Part shown: positions 23,750-33,101 of the stretch, piece after piece
Numbering within the stretch: position 1 is the first letter of the stretch
Layout: every line of letters starts with the position of its first letter
Assembly (NCBI GenBank): GCA_037157565.1
Contig: JAZHRO010000036.1
Location: 20,882,501-20,946,500, forward strand
Direction of reading: 5' to 3'
DNA length: 64,000 nucleotides
DNA from: Thalassia testudinum
Taxonomy: Eukaryota > Streptophyta > Magnoliopsida > Alismatales > Hydrocharitaceae
Notes under the pieces: model-generated
What the model was told of the DNA's origin: nothing
Database searches by the model: none
What the model saw: the letters and a program-made list of their open reading frames with translations, nothing else
Translations under genes and position numbers: made by a program

Positions 23750-24917
23750 CCCCCGCCTGTCTGATTTGGCCGAGAGGCCGTTCTTCTGTGACCAGGTGAC
23801 TCGCCCGCCGTCGCCATTACTGAGCAGGCAGAGCTCCTTCACCTGCAGGTGCAGGCACGCCTTCGCCCAGGTTCGACTCCCAGGTTGCGCAGGGAGTCTC
23901 CGCGAAACGTCCCAGGCTCGCAGACGGGGCGAGGGCCGCGCGTGAAGACACGATCGCCCACTGCTCCCTCCGCGACGGGCGCTCAATTGGGGTGGGACAT
24001 TTAGTCCCACCTCGGAACCTCTCGGAGGCGCGCGGACGCATAAAGGCAAAAAGTGCCTTATGCTGTCTGCCTCCTGACCACGGGGTGAGGTCCCTCTCAC
24101 CCGACCCGGCCTCGTCCGTGACCACGCTCCGCGGACCTGGCCCGACCCGATTAGACTGACCTGCACTCCTCGCCCACCACGCACGCCGGTGGGCCTGGAC
24201 CCGGGCCTGACCCGAACCCGATTACCCGGTAGCGCTCTGGGAGAGCTTCCGAAGAGTGATTTCAGAGAGAAAGAGAAACGCGGGGGAGGGGGGTAGAGTA
24301 GGTTTTGCCTCTTGACAAAAAAAAAAAAACTCTGAAGTGTGCAGGCAAAAGAAGAAGTGCAGGCGAAGAAGAAGCAGCTGCACTGTAGCAACTGCTCAGT
24401 TAAGTCGTCGAAGCACCGGGTCAGACGACGGAAAGTCAGCAGCCAGAGCAACACAGAAGGCAGGCTGAAGAAGAAGGAAGAGCAACGGCCGAAGCAGAAG
24501 AAGAAGAAGGAAGACTTAGTAGCTGAAGGCAGAAACTCTGCAGCCATAAAAAAAAGAGAGGTCACCACGATTGCAGAAGAAGAAGAAGAGAGGTCAAGGC
24601 AGAAAACCAAAGAAGAAGAAGAACAAGGAGCTCTGAAGAAAGAAAAACATCACCAACACAGGAACAGCAGGAAGAAGAAGAAGAGCATCACCATTGCAGA
24701 AGAAGATTATCACCGTATCAGAAACCAAGGAAGAAGAAGGAGATCTGAAGAAAGAGAAAGAAGAACATCACAACAAATTCTTTCCCTCTCTCTCTTTATT
24801 TTGTAAAAGAAACATGTATATCTCTAGAATACGACTTGCTCCCTGAGTTCGACCTCGGGAACTCTTTCATTTTCCGAGTAAAAAATTTATATTTGAAATG
24901 TTGGTAATAACCGGCTT

Positions 24918-24927
24918 TACTACAACG
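24918..24927 (+). promoter_or_regulatory. Elt5 U5 box complementary to tRNA-Asp 5' end
   Basis: TACTACAACG is complementary to nucleotides 3-12 of plant tRNA-Asp (CGTTGTAGTA) and lies 31 bases before the PBS for the same tRNA. Also at 35882-35891. Confidence 0.55.
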
Positions 24928-24958
24928 TTATAACAAATACAAAACCGACGTTTCATTT

Positions 24959-24984
24959 TGGCGCCGTTGCTGGGGAGCAACGGC
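24959..24984 (+). promoter_or_regulatory. Elt5 PBS (tRNA-Asp) within a hairpin
   Basis: PBS TGGCGCCGTTGCTGGGGA (24959-24976) starts 3 bases after the LTR and has one mismatch to the 18-nt tRNA-Asp 3' complement. Bases GCCGTTGC (24963-24970) can pair perfectly with GCAACGGC (24977-24984) across TGGGGA, hiding the PBS in an 8-bp hairpin. Confidence 0.85.
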
Positions 24985-25882
24985 TATTCTAGAGGTAAAC
25001 ATTCCTGTTTCTTTTAAGTTCTGATAATCTCCTCTCTTTTGTGTAGCTACAGGAACTCAAGAAGACAAGCAACCACACAACCACTCCGAAGACAGGTAAA
25101 TCTTTTCTCTCACTATTAACCCCTACACTCTAAAGAGGAAGAAAAGAAAAGAACAAGCAATATAGGGCTAACCTGTCTTCCATACTTAGTAACCATAAAA
25201 AGTTGCATGTTTTCAACTCATCACTCCTGCACACTATTAAGGGTATTTAAGGGCTAACACATTCTTGCTTGAGCCCTAATTGCCCAACAAAGAGTTAAAT
25301 GGACCAAGTAGAGCCAACATAAGGTCAAACATTAGGATTTCAGTAGAGACACACCCCTTAATCAAGAATTGAGGAAATCCAAAAGAGGTGTGCCCAAGCC
25401 ATTGATTGAAAATAATTAACAAGAAAAATCCTAAACAATTGGCTCTCTCTAAACACTTGAACCCTAAAAGACAGGACCCAAAAAGCTCTCAAAGAAAACA
25501 AGCGGTAAAGTTGACCCCTTTGGGTTAACCAACCTTAAATTAGGTCACTCTTTGCACTTAAAAAGACTAAAGTTCAAGTGAAACCTTAAGCACCCTGATC
25601 TTAAAATTAGTAGACTTAAGAGGTCAAGATCCCCATTCTGGTCTACCTGGAACCGCAGTGACAAGAGAGGTCGGGTGGGGGAAACCCTGTAACCCGTGGG
25701 GACGCTCTACCGTGTAGGGGTCTTCGCGGGACTCTCCCTCTCTGGCTGCCCAGGTAATTCTCAGGTGGACGATCTTTCTAATCAAGGGGTCCATCTGCCC
25801 CGCACCTCTATAGTCACCCAACACATTTTTGGGTGTCTTGATTGGGTCCAGCACCTTCTAAACTTACCTCTCCCAACTGTGC
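24985..25882 (+). other. Elt5 leader
   Basis: Non-coding. Holds the hairpin GTTGACCC/GGGTTAAC (25510-25529, one G-T pair; perfect in Elt1) and, at 25630-25860, the block conserved with Elt1 (2540-2770). Candidate packaging region (inference). Confidence 0.65.
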
Positions 25883-28126
25883 ATGTACGGAAGGAGGTCT
25901 CTAAGACCACCCTTAAGACCTCCATTAGAAATTCGCTCTCGTCAAGGCCAAGCCTCGACGCCCGTATTTGTGCAGCAACACCCTCACATTATTCTCTCTT
26001 CTGATTCAGAACCAAGTTCTTCCTCTTCCCCCATCATGGCTCAGCCAGTTGAGGAAGAAAATAATCTGGAACACCAGCTCCAGCGACTCAATGACCTCTT
26101 CCAAAACTTCGTGCACCCACCACAGCGTCCTATGATGCGGGACCACTACAATCCTGCTGCGGTGGCCATTGAGCCTCGAGTTAGAATCCCGATTGGAGGA
26201 CCTGATTCCGAACTAAAGCCCAACATGATTCACGCTATACCTAAATTCCATGGGCTTAATTCTGAAGATCCCTTCCAGCACATCAAACAGCTAAAGCATC
26301 TGGCCCACACTTTTGGATCAGATGCGCAAAATCGGGATATTCTTCTCATGAAGATGTTCTCCTTTTCTCTTATGGACAAGGCCGCCCATTGGTATCAAAC
26401 TCAGACCCGGCCGATCAACACTTGGGAAGAACTTCAATCCGAGTTTTTGAAAAAGTTCTTTCCCGTTGGTCGGACCAACGCCTTGCGCCATCAGATTACA
26501 CACTTCACTCAACAATCAGGAGAACCTCTCCATGAGGCATGGGATCGTTTTCAGGATCTCATGAGGAAGTGCCCCCATCACGGAGTTCCTAAATGGGAAC
26601 AAGTCCAATCTTTTTACCAGGGACTCCGTGAAGACATCCGCCTTTTCATCAATGCAACCTGCGGAGGAAACATCATGGGTCAACATGAAGACACCGTATG
26701 GGAGATTCTCGAAAACATGTGCGAGAACTCCATCAACAATGACTCCATGGGATTATTCGACAGGACGAATACCCGCGCAGCGACGAATCTTAAGGGAGCA
26801 CATGAGACGCAGGACCTGTCCGCATCAGTCGACCTGGAGTTAATGGCCAGTCGATTGGACAAGGTCTCAATTATTGAAAAGAAGGTGGATGAGCTGACTC
26901 AGCACTTGCAGCGAGCCACCTCTGCGCGTAACTCCTTTGCACAACCTCCTTCCACACAGGAGACTGTGCAAAACATCCTCCACCGATCCTCCCCTGGGAT
27001 GGATCCATATCCATCCCCATCTGATTCTTGGACTGGAAGATCATCCGATCCTTTCTTCACCAGCCGGGGGAACTCCATTCCTCCTTTCCCTGATTCTCAG
27101 GAGGTTCCTCAGACCTGCGAGGACCTCAACGCCATCCAGAACGACCCATTCTCCAACACTTACAACCCTGGATGGCGAAACCATCCCAATTTTCAGTGGG
27201 CGGGAAATCCCCAAACCCAAAGACCACCTTTTCAGTCCCGCCCACAGCCCTCTCATCACTACCAGCCGCCTCAGCCTCGGCCCAACCCTACTTATCCATC
27301 AGGGCCAAATCAAGATCAAATGTCCTTAATCCTTCAGACTCTGGCTGACATTCAAAAATCGAATGCGGCCATTCAAAAACAGCACAAGGACGAGCTTACT
27401 GAAGTTAAAACTCAACTGGCCCAGTTGGCAAATTCTCGCCAGCCAGGCACACTCCCTTCCCAACCCCTTCCTAACCCAAATAACGTGCCAACCCAGAAGC
27501 GCGTTATGAATCCAAATTTAGGCCACGCTCAATGGATTTATCAGGCCCCCACTGCTCCATCTCCAGACGAGATGGATGCCTCAACTTCGCGTGCGGGATT
27601 TCAGCAGCAGCCACCCCTCCTACCAAACCCAAACCAAAATCAGGCCGGATTAAATTCTGTAACAACACGTAGTGGTAAGACAACTCAGGACCCGCATTAT
27701 CCAAACCACTCCCAGCCTGATAATCATGACCCTAGGATAGTTATCCAAGGTACCATTGTTCCAGACCCACAACCTGGACCTATCCTAGAGGAACCAACCA
27801 AGATCCCGTTTCCCGAGGCCCTGACCAAGGGAAAGAAGACCACCAAACCCGTGGCCCCTGAGGAGGACCTGGTCAAGCTCTTTGAGCAGGTCCACATAAA
27901 TATCCCCTTAATGGATGCAATCCGCCACGTACCAGCTTACGCACGATTTCTAAAGAATATATGTACACCCCAGCGTAAGCCGCGAACCAAGGGAGGGAGC
28001 CCAATTGTTCTGTCAGAGCAAGCCAGCTCTGTAATCCTTAGTAGACTCCCACCCAAGGCAAAAGATCCTGGAACTCCCCTGATCTCCTGTAAGATAGGTG
28101 GTACCCAATTTGATAGAGATTGTTAG
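25883..28126 (+). CDS. gag: Gag polyprotein of Elt5, running into the protease frameshift
   Basis: 747 residues from ATG 25883. An internal Met (about residue 52, MAQPVEEEN) matches the start of the Elt8 gag (MAEP...) and may be the real or core start. Residues about 118-245 form the plant Retrotrans_gag core (FHGLNSEDPFQHI, KMFSFSLMDKAAHWY, LKKFFPVGRTNALR, MRKCPHHG). A coiled stretch follows around 310-345, then the Athila motif NDPFSNTYNPGWRNHPNF (about 425), and a Pro/Gln-rich part. No CCHC zinc knuckle is visible. The last 150 residues (EEDLVKLFEQVHINIPLMD, LPPKAKDPGTPLISCKIG) are the usual pre-protease linker, so in related elements this frame continues into pol. Here it stops at 28124-28126, seven bases into the pol frame overlap. 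Gag forms the cytoplasmic particle that packages the RNA. Confidence 0.9.
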   Translation: MYGRRSLRPPLRPPLEIRSRQGQASTPVFVQQHPHIILSSDSEPSSSSSPIMAQPVEEENNLEHQLQRLNDLFQNFVHPPQRPMMRDHYNPAAVAIEPRVRIPIGGPDSELKPNMIHAIPKFHGLNSEDPFQHIKQLKHLAHTFGSDAQNRDILLMKMFSFSLMDKAAHWYQTQTRPINTWEELQSEFLKKFFPVGRTNALRHQITHFTQQSGEPLHEAWDRFQDLMRKCPHHGVPKWEQVQSFYQGLREDIRLFINATCGGNIMGQHEDTVWEILENMCENSINNDSMGLFDRTNTRAATNLKGAHETQDLSASVDLELMASRLDKVSIIEKKVDELTQHLQRATSARNSFAQPPSTQETVQNILHRSSPGMDPYPSPSDSWTGRSSDPFFTSRGNSIPPFPDSQEVPQTCEDLNAIQNDPFSNTYNPGWRNHPNFQWAGNPQTQRPPFQSRPQPSHHYQPPQPRPNPTYPSGPNQDQMSLILQTLADIQKSNAAIQKQHKDELTEVKTQLAQLANSRQPGTLPSQPLPNPNNVPTQKRVMNPNLGHAQWIYQAPTAPSPDEMDASTSRAGFQQQPPLLPNPNQNQAGLNSVTTRSGKTTQDPHYPNHSQPDNHDPRIVIQGTIVPDPQPGPILEEPTKIPFPEALTKGKKTTKPVAPEEDLVKLFEQVHINIPLMDAIRHVPAYARFLKNICTPQRKPRTKGGSPIVLSEQASSVILSRLPPKAKDPGTPLISCKIGGTQFDRDC

Positions 28127-31100
28127 ACTTAGGTGCATCTATAAATCTGATACCCACATCCTTACTTGACCATCTGGAAGAATCTGAGCTGAAACCAACC
28201 GAGGTGACATTACAATTAGCAGATCGATCTATAAAGTCACCAAAAGGGATTCTCGAGGATGTTATCGTGAGAGTGCGGGATTTCTATTTTCCAGTGGACT
28301 TTATAGTCTTAGACATGGATGCACCTGAGAACCCTAGGGATACACCAATCATTCTAGGGAGACCTTTCTTGGCTACTGCTAGAGCCAACATCAGCTGTGA
28401 GGAGGGCCAAATAGAGCTTAAGTTTGGAGATCAAACACTGAAAATTGATATATTTAAGGCCCAACAAGGAATTAATTGCGGCGTCATCGAGCAAATTTGT
28501 GACATCAAGACTTTGGTTGATGAATCACACCTCCAGAATGACTTGAGTATGCCTCATCAACCACAGAAGGATCTTGACCCGCAAACAGAGGAGTCCAATC
28601 CAGATGTGAACAACCCAGTAACTCCCACCCTTGAACCTCACATCTATACTGAACCACCCGCTGCTGCTGAAAACCCCATCCTCGAACTGAAACCCCTTCC
28701 TGCTCATTTGAAATACATCTTTTTGGGTTCTAATCAGACCCTTCCTGTGATCATCAATTCCAACCTCAGTCCTGAACAGGAATCCCGTCTGATTGTTGTC
28801 CTCCAGCAACATCGCAGAGCCATCGGATGGACCCTCGATGATTTGACTGGAATAAGTCCCTTTTATTGTACTCATCATATCTATTCAGAAGAGGGCACAC
28901 GACCTTCTCGTGAAATGCAGAGACGCTTAAACCCCAATCTGCAGGAGGTCGTGAAAAAGGAGATCATCAAGTGGTTAGATGCCGGGATCATCTACCCGAT
29001 CTCCGATAGTCGTTGGGTGAGCCCAATTCAGGTCGTGCCTAAGAAGGCAGGACTCACCACTATAACGACTGAGACCGGAGAAATCATTCCTACCCGATTA
29101 GCCAACTCGTGGAGAGTCTGTATAGATTACCGTCGACTCAATTCCTCCACGAAGAAGGATCATTTCCCACTACCCTTCATTGATCAAATTCTCGAAAAAC
29201 TAGCGGGAAATAAGTTCTTCTGCTTTCTTGACGGGTACTCCGGTTATAACCAGGTGGCAATCCATCCTGAGGACCAAGAAAAGACCACATTCACCTGCCC
29301 CTTCGGAACATACGCTTTCCGAAGGATGCCTTTCGGTCTTTGCAATGCACCCGCTACTTTTCAGCGATGCATGCTTGCCATATTCTCAGATATGGTAGGT
29401 GATTATCTGGAAGTCTTCATGGATGACTTTTCAGTTTTCGGAGCATCATTCGACGATTGCCTCCAACACTTGGTCCAGATACTCAGGCGGTGCATCGACG
29501 TGAATTTGGTTCTTTCTTGGGAGAAGAGCCATTTCATGGTGCCTGAGGGAATTGTCCTGGGACACTCAATTTCGGAGAAAGGTATCCAAGTGGATCGAGC
29601 TAAGGTTAATCTGATTTCTCACCTTCCTATGCCTAGCTCGATCAGGGACATCCGATCCTTTTTAGGGCATGTCGGTTTTTATCGACGATTTATCCCTGAT
29701 TTTTCAAAAATCGCACGCCCCCTGACCACTCTTCTCTCCAAGGATGTTCCCTTCCAAATCTCCAAGGAATGCACTCAAGCATTTGAAATCCTGCGTGACC
29801 GAGTCACCCAAGCCCCGATCCTACAGTCCCCTGATTGGTCTCAACCCTTTGAGATCATGTGTGATGCATCCGACTTCGCTGTAGGAGCGGTTTTGGGGCA
29901 GAAAAATGACAAGAAACCTGTGGTCATTTACTACGCCAGCAAAACACTCGATGAGGCTCAGCGTAACTATACAGTTACTGAGAAAGAGCTGCTAGCTGTA
30001 GTATTTGCCCTAGAGAAGTTCAGATCGTACCTTCTGGGTTCCCATGTCATCATATACTCAGATCACACGGCTGTGAGGCATCTCCTTGCAAAGAAGGACG
30101 CGAAACCTCGATTGATCCGATGGATCTTGCTGTTGCAAGAATTTGACCTCGAGATTCGCGATAAAGCGGGAAAACAAAACGTGGTAGCTGATCACTTGTC
30201 CCGTCTTCCTTCTGAAATGATAGACCCTTCCGGACCCATCACTGAGCATTTTCCCGATGAGCACCTGCTGACTATTGGTACTAGCCTTCCATGGTTTGCT
30301 AATATTGTAAATTACTTGGCATCTCATCAGACCCCGTCCGATTGGCCGAAGGCCAAGAAAGACAAATTACGCTCCGATGCCAAGTATTACATTTGGGAAG
30401 ACCCGTACCTCTTCCGCATAGGTGCCGATCAGATCATCCGGAGATGTGTCCCGGAAGGGGAAGTCAACAATATCCTCTCTTTCTGCCATGACCAGGCATG
30501 CGGTGGCCATTTTGCCGGGCATAAAATCGCATCAAAAGTCCTCCAGTGCGGCTTTTACTGGCCCACACTGTTCAAAGACGCATACAGTCATTGCAAGGCA
30601 TGCAGTCGTTGCCAGACTTTGGGCAACATGAGCCATCGCGACATGATGCCTATGCAACCGATTCTAGTATGCGAAATCTTTGATGTTTGGGGGATTGATT
30701 TTATGGGCCCCTTTCCTGTTTCGGATGGTTTCGAATACATTCTGTTGGCTGTGGACTACGTGTCCAAATGGATCGAAGCCATACCGACCCGAACCTGTGA
30801 TCACAAAATCGTTCTCAAATTCATTCATCAACACATTTTCTCAAGGTTCGGGATTCCTCGTGCAATAATCTCTGATGGGGGGACCCATTTCACAAATGCT
30901 CAGTTTAGGTCACTGATGACCAAATACGGGGTGTCTCACCGAATCTCTACTCCTTACCACCCCCAAACTAATGGTCTAGCTGAGCTGTCGAATTGGGAGA
31001 TCAAGAAAATCCTGCAGGTCACTGTTCGACCTGACAGGAAGGACTGGTCGTCCCGACTTCCGGAAACATTGTGGGCCTATAGGACCGCCCACAAGACCCA

Positions 31101-31581
31101 ATTGGGCATGTCTCCCTTTAGATTGGTGTACGGAAAGGCATGCCACCTTCCCGTCGAACTGGAGCATAAAGCCTATTGGGCAGTACGGAACTGTAATCTG
31201 GATCTTTCTAAGGCTGGGACCCACAGAAAACTCCAAATCAGCGAGATCGATGAATTGCGCATAGACGCGTACGAGAACTCGCAAATCTACAAGGAGCGGG
31301 TTAAAGCCTTCCACGACAAACACATCTCAAGAAAGATCTTTCATCCTGGTCAAAAGGTCCTACTCTTTGATGCCCGACTCAAACTCTTCCCAGGAAAACT
31401 GAGATCTAAGTGGGTCGGACCATATTTGGTCCGACAGGTTTTTGGAAATGGAGCAATCGAAATCAGTCCACTCAGCCACGATTCTGAACCTTTCATCGTG
31501 AATGGTCAAAGACTCAAGCCGTTCATTGATGTAACTTCTACTGATTTGGCTGAGGCATCTTATATCCTCCTTTCCCCTTGA
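28120..31581 (+). CDS. pol: Pol polyprotein of Elt5: protease, reverse transcriptase, RNase H, integrase
   Basis: 1153 open codons, in the frame one base off from gag. The listed start is the TTG at 28120 and is not a real initiation codon. Protease: DLGAS at residues 3-7 and IILGRPFLATARAN near 78-91. Reverse transcriptase: CIDYRRLN, FLDGYSGYNQ, PFGLCNAPATFQRCM and catalytic FMDD at about 433-436. RNase H: DASDFAVGAVLGQ near 582, TEKELLAVVFALEKF. Integrase: zinc-binding H-H-C-C from about 788 to 835, then D (GIDFMGPF), D (ISDGG) and E (LAELSN) with 35 residues between the last two. No chromodomain and no env. All catalytic residues are present. Compared with the paralogous protease of Elt8, one base is missing just before the DLGAS block, and there is no recognisable slippery heptamer, so I read it as a mutation rather than programmed frameshifting. 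The enzymes copy the RNA to DNA and insert it. Confidence 0.92.
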   Translation: MLDLGASINLIPTSLLDHLEESELKPTEVTLQLADRSIKSPKGILEDVIVRVRDFYFPVDFIVLDMDAPENPRDTPIILGRPFLATARANISCEEGQIELKFGDQTLKIDIFKAQQGINCGVIEQICDIKTLVDESHLQNDLSMPHQPQKDLDPQTEESNPDVNNPVTPTLEPHIYTEPPAAAENPILELKPLPAHLKYIFLGSNQTLPVIINSNLSPEQESRLIVVLQQHRRAIGWTLDDLTGISPFYCTHHIYSEEGTRPSREMQRRLNPNLQEVVKKEIIKWLDAGIIYPISDSRWVSPIQVVPKKAGLTTITTETGEIIPTRLANSWRVCIDYRRLNSSTKKDHFPLPFIDQILEKLAGNKFFCFLDGYSGYNQVAIHPEDQEKTTFTCPFGTYAFRRMPFGLCNAPATFQRCMLAIFSDMVGDYLEVFMDDFSVFGASFDDCLQHLVQILRRCIDVNLVLSWEKSHFMVPEGIVLGHSISEKGIQVDRAKVNLISHLPMPSSIRDIRSFLGHVGFYRRFIPDFSKIARPLTTLLSKDVPFQISKECTQAFEILRDRVTQAPILQSPDWSQPFEIMCDASDFAVGAVLGQKNDKKPVVIYYASKTLDEAQRNYTVTEKELLAVVFALEKFRSYLLGSHVIIYSDHTAVRHLLAKKDAKPRLIRWILLLQEFDLEIRDKAGKQNVVADHLSRLPSEMIDPSGPITEHFPDEHLLTIGTSLPWFANIVNYLASHQTPSDWPKAKKDKLRSDAKYYIWEDPYLFRIGADQIIRRCVPEGEVNNILSFCHDQACGGHFAGHKIASKVLQCGFYWPTLFKDAYSHCKACSRCQTLGNMSHRDMMPMQPILVCEIFDVWGIDFMGPFPVSDGFEYILLAVDYVSKWIEAIPTRTCDHKIVLKFIHQHIFSRFGIPRAIISDGGTHFTNAQFRSLMTKYGVSHRISTPYHPQTNGLAELSNWEIKKILQVTVRPDRKDWSSRLPETLWAYRTAHKTQLGMSPFRLVYGKACHLPVELEHKAYWAVRNCNLDLSKAGTHRKLQISEIDELRIDAYENSQIYKERVKAFHDKHISRKIFHPGQKVLLFDARLKLFPGKLRSKWVGPYLVRQVFGNGAIEISPLSHDSEPFIVNGQRLKPFIDVTSTDLAEASYILLSP

Positions 31582-31621
31582 GCTTATTGCGCCCAGCCGA
31601 TGGCGTAAAACTCAGTGCTTA

Positions 31622-31637
31622 ACGGGAGGCAGCCCGT
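31622..31637 (+). promoter_or_regulatory. Hairpin A of Elt5
   Basis: Stem ACGGG/CCCGT, loop AGGCAG, 40 bases after the pol stop and preceded by GATGGCGTAAAACTCAGTGC. Confidence 0.75.
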
Positions 31638-31822
31638 CATTCTCTTTGAAAACCTGAAACTTGTTCTGACACCTTTCAGCACTCGAAGTTCACCCTTGTA
31701 GACAGCCGACCCCAACTCAGATGTTTGCATCTGGGATTTGAAATCGTCCGCAAAAATTCAACCCGACCCATTCACTCATCCAAATTTCTGTCTTAAGGAA
31801 TGAACTAAGACCCCCTAGGTTA

Positions 31823-31857
31823 CAATGAGGACATTGCAAATCTTAGGCATGGGGGGG
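31823..31857 (+). promoter_or_regulatory. Hairpin B and internal G tract of Elt5
   Basis: Stem CAATG/CATTG, loop AGGA, then TTAGGCAT and seven G (31851-31857). Lies about 1.28 kb before the true PPT. Confidence 0.65.
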
Positions 31858-32545
31858 TAGGAAAGTGCAAAAACGTGTAAGAAAAGGTTTCAAACAAAAA
31901 ATTCACATATGCCAAAAAAAAAAAAAAAAAAAAAAAATTCTTCGAAAAAGAATAAGAGGAGAAGAGGAGAAGGAAAATTTTATGAAGGAGAAAAGAAACA
32001 AAATGAAAAAGGAGCACAAAATTATGAGAAAAAAAGTGATAGTCATTAGTAAGGAACTAAGGAATTAACCTAAGTTCTAGACCTCATTCAAGAAAATAAC
32101 TGAAAAGTGCACAATAAGATTAGTAAGAATGCAAACCTTAGGCATTCTTGAATAGACTCTTAGTACTCATTAAGATCTGGACACTCCTCAAGAGGTTGAG
32201 GAAAATGAAAAGCTGAAGTATTAGGTCTAAGGCTTAGGAAGTATTCGGCCTCGTTAACTAATTTTTGGTTTACGGGACTCAGTAACCTAAGCACCCTAAT
32301 CTCACACACAGCCTGGTTCAGTAAGCGTAAAAATCAGAATCACGCAGAAGCGTCGCAAAAATCTGAAAAGAACACCTAGAATAGGAATGGCCGATCAACA
32401 CAAGTTGATTTGGACGAGTTCCCAGCGCGGAGAGGCGGGAAATCCCCTCGAAGATGCGTAACAAAATATCATCTCCTCGGTGCTTGTCTCTTAGGATATT
32501 TACATATCCTACGGGGGGCATGTAAGCACTCTGCTGGTTCAGATT

Positions 32546-32700
32546 CCATGGATGGCATTATCTCGAAGTGTCAATTGCCAGGGTCTGGATTCGGCCACGG
32601 AATACCATGGATGGGATTATCTCGAAATCTCAATAGCCAGGGTTCCGGGGGTTGCCATGGGCGGTGCTATCTCGAAGCATCGATCGCCAGGAACCCTTGA
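32546..32700 (+). repeat. Three-fold CCATGG repeat in the Elt5 tail
   Basis: Units starting CCATGG at 32546, 32605 and 32655 share ATTATCTCGAA (or GCTATCTCGAA) and a GCCAG(G) end, spaced 59 and 50 bases. The same three units in the same order occur in Elt1 (about 5700-5860), so the triplication predates their split and has been kept. Confidence 0.65.
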
Positions 32701-33101
32701 GGATTGATGATGGGAGCAAGGAATCTGATACAGACCGTGTTGAAAAGCCAATCCTAGGCTAGAACTAAAAAGAAAAAGAGAGAGAAAACTCTCCAAACAG
32801 AAAAAACTTTCTATCTCTCTCTTACAAAACGCACTGCGAACTGGGCCAGGGCTAAAATCATTTCAAGCACGGGTGCTTTAACCACGAAGTCCAATAAACC
32901 TTAGGTTAGTTCTTGCGGGCCTTAAAAACCTTTGCTAAAAGACTGAGGCTAAGGCTAGACAGATTTGGATCTTGATTGGTACTAGAGTACCTTTTAGGCC
33001 TATGGTCAGCATTCTAACCTAATCTATGCTCAAATAAAAAAGGCACTTATCTCAAACCATTAAAAACTTCATGGTCTAGAACAAGGGTTGAAACCTTAAG
33101 T

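Larger units (their letters stand above)
22176..24955 (+). repeat. Elt5 5' LTR
   Basis: Starts with the hairpin TGATGAG-AAC-CTCATCA and ends GACGTTTCA. CpG-rich in the middle (22860-24250). The purine-rich (GAA)n tract at 24340-24760 is U5-side. Strong palindromes lie at 22998-23033, 23059-23077, 23355-23379, 23725-23749 and 23991-24011. Long open frames on both strands occur in both LTR copies and follow from the high GC content; none resembles a known protein. Confidence 0.95.
31582..33101 (+). other. Elt5 3' untranslated tail
   Basis: No env or other gene. Contains hairpin A (31622-31637), hairpin B and G tract (31823-31857), a run of 24 A (31914-31937), an A/G-rich stretch to 32060, a hairpin AGGATAT/ATATCCT (about 32492-32509), and a three-fold repeat at 32546-32700. 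Alignable through its length with the Elt1 tail. Confidence 0.75.

Noticed and set aside
23870..23880. Perfect box B (GGTTCGACTCC) in the Elt5 LTR as a Pol III module
   Set aside because: No convincing box A at the right distance and the flanking T stem does not pair; probably chance.
24339..24806. 155-residue Lys/Glu-rich frame (also 35303-35770)
   Set aside because: Translation of the purine-rich (GAA)n tract of U5; the same tract without the frame is in the Elt1 LTRs.
28110..28130. Programmed ribosomal frameshift between gag and pol of Elt5
   Set aside because: No slippery heptamer or obvious downstream pseudoknot, and the paralogous Elt8 protease is continuous; a one-base loss is simpler.
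32546..32700. CRISPR-like array
   Set aside because: Three diverged units in a plant retrotransposon tail; no identical repeats and no cas genes.
31582..33101. Env-like gene after pol of Elt5
   Set aside because: Some Athila elements have one, but no open frame, signal peptide or membrane segment is present here.
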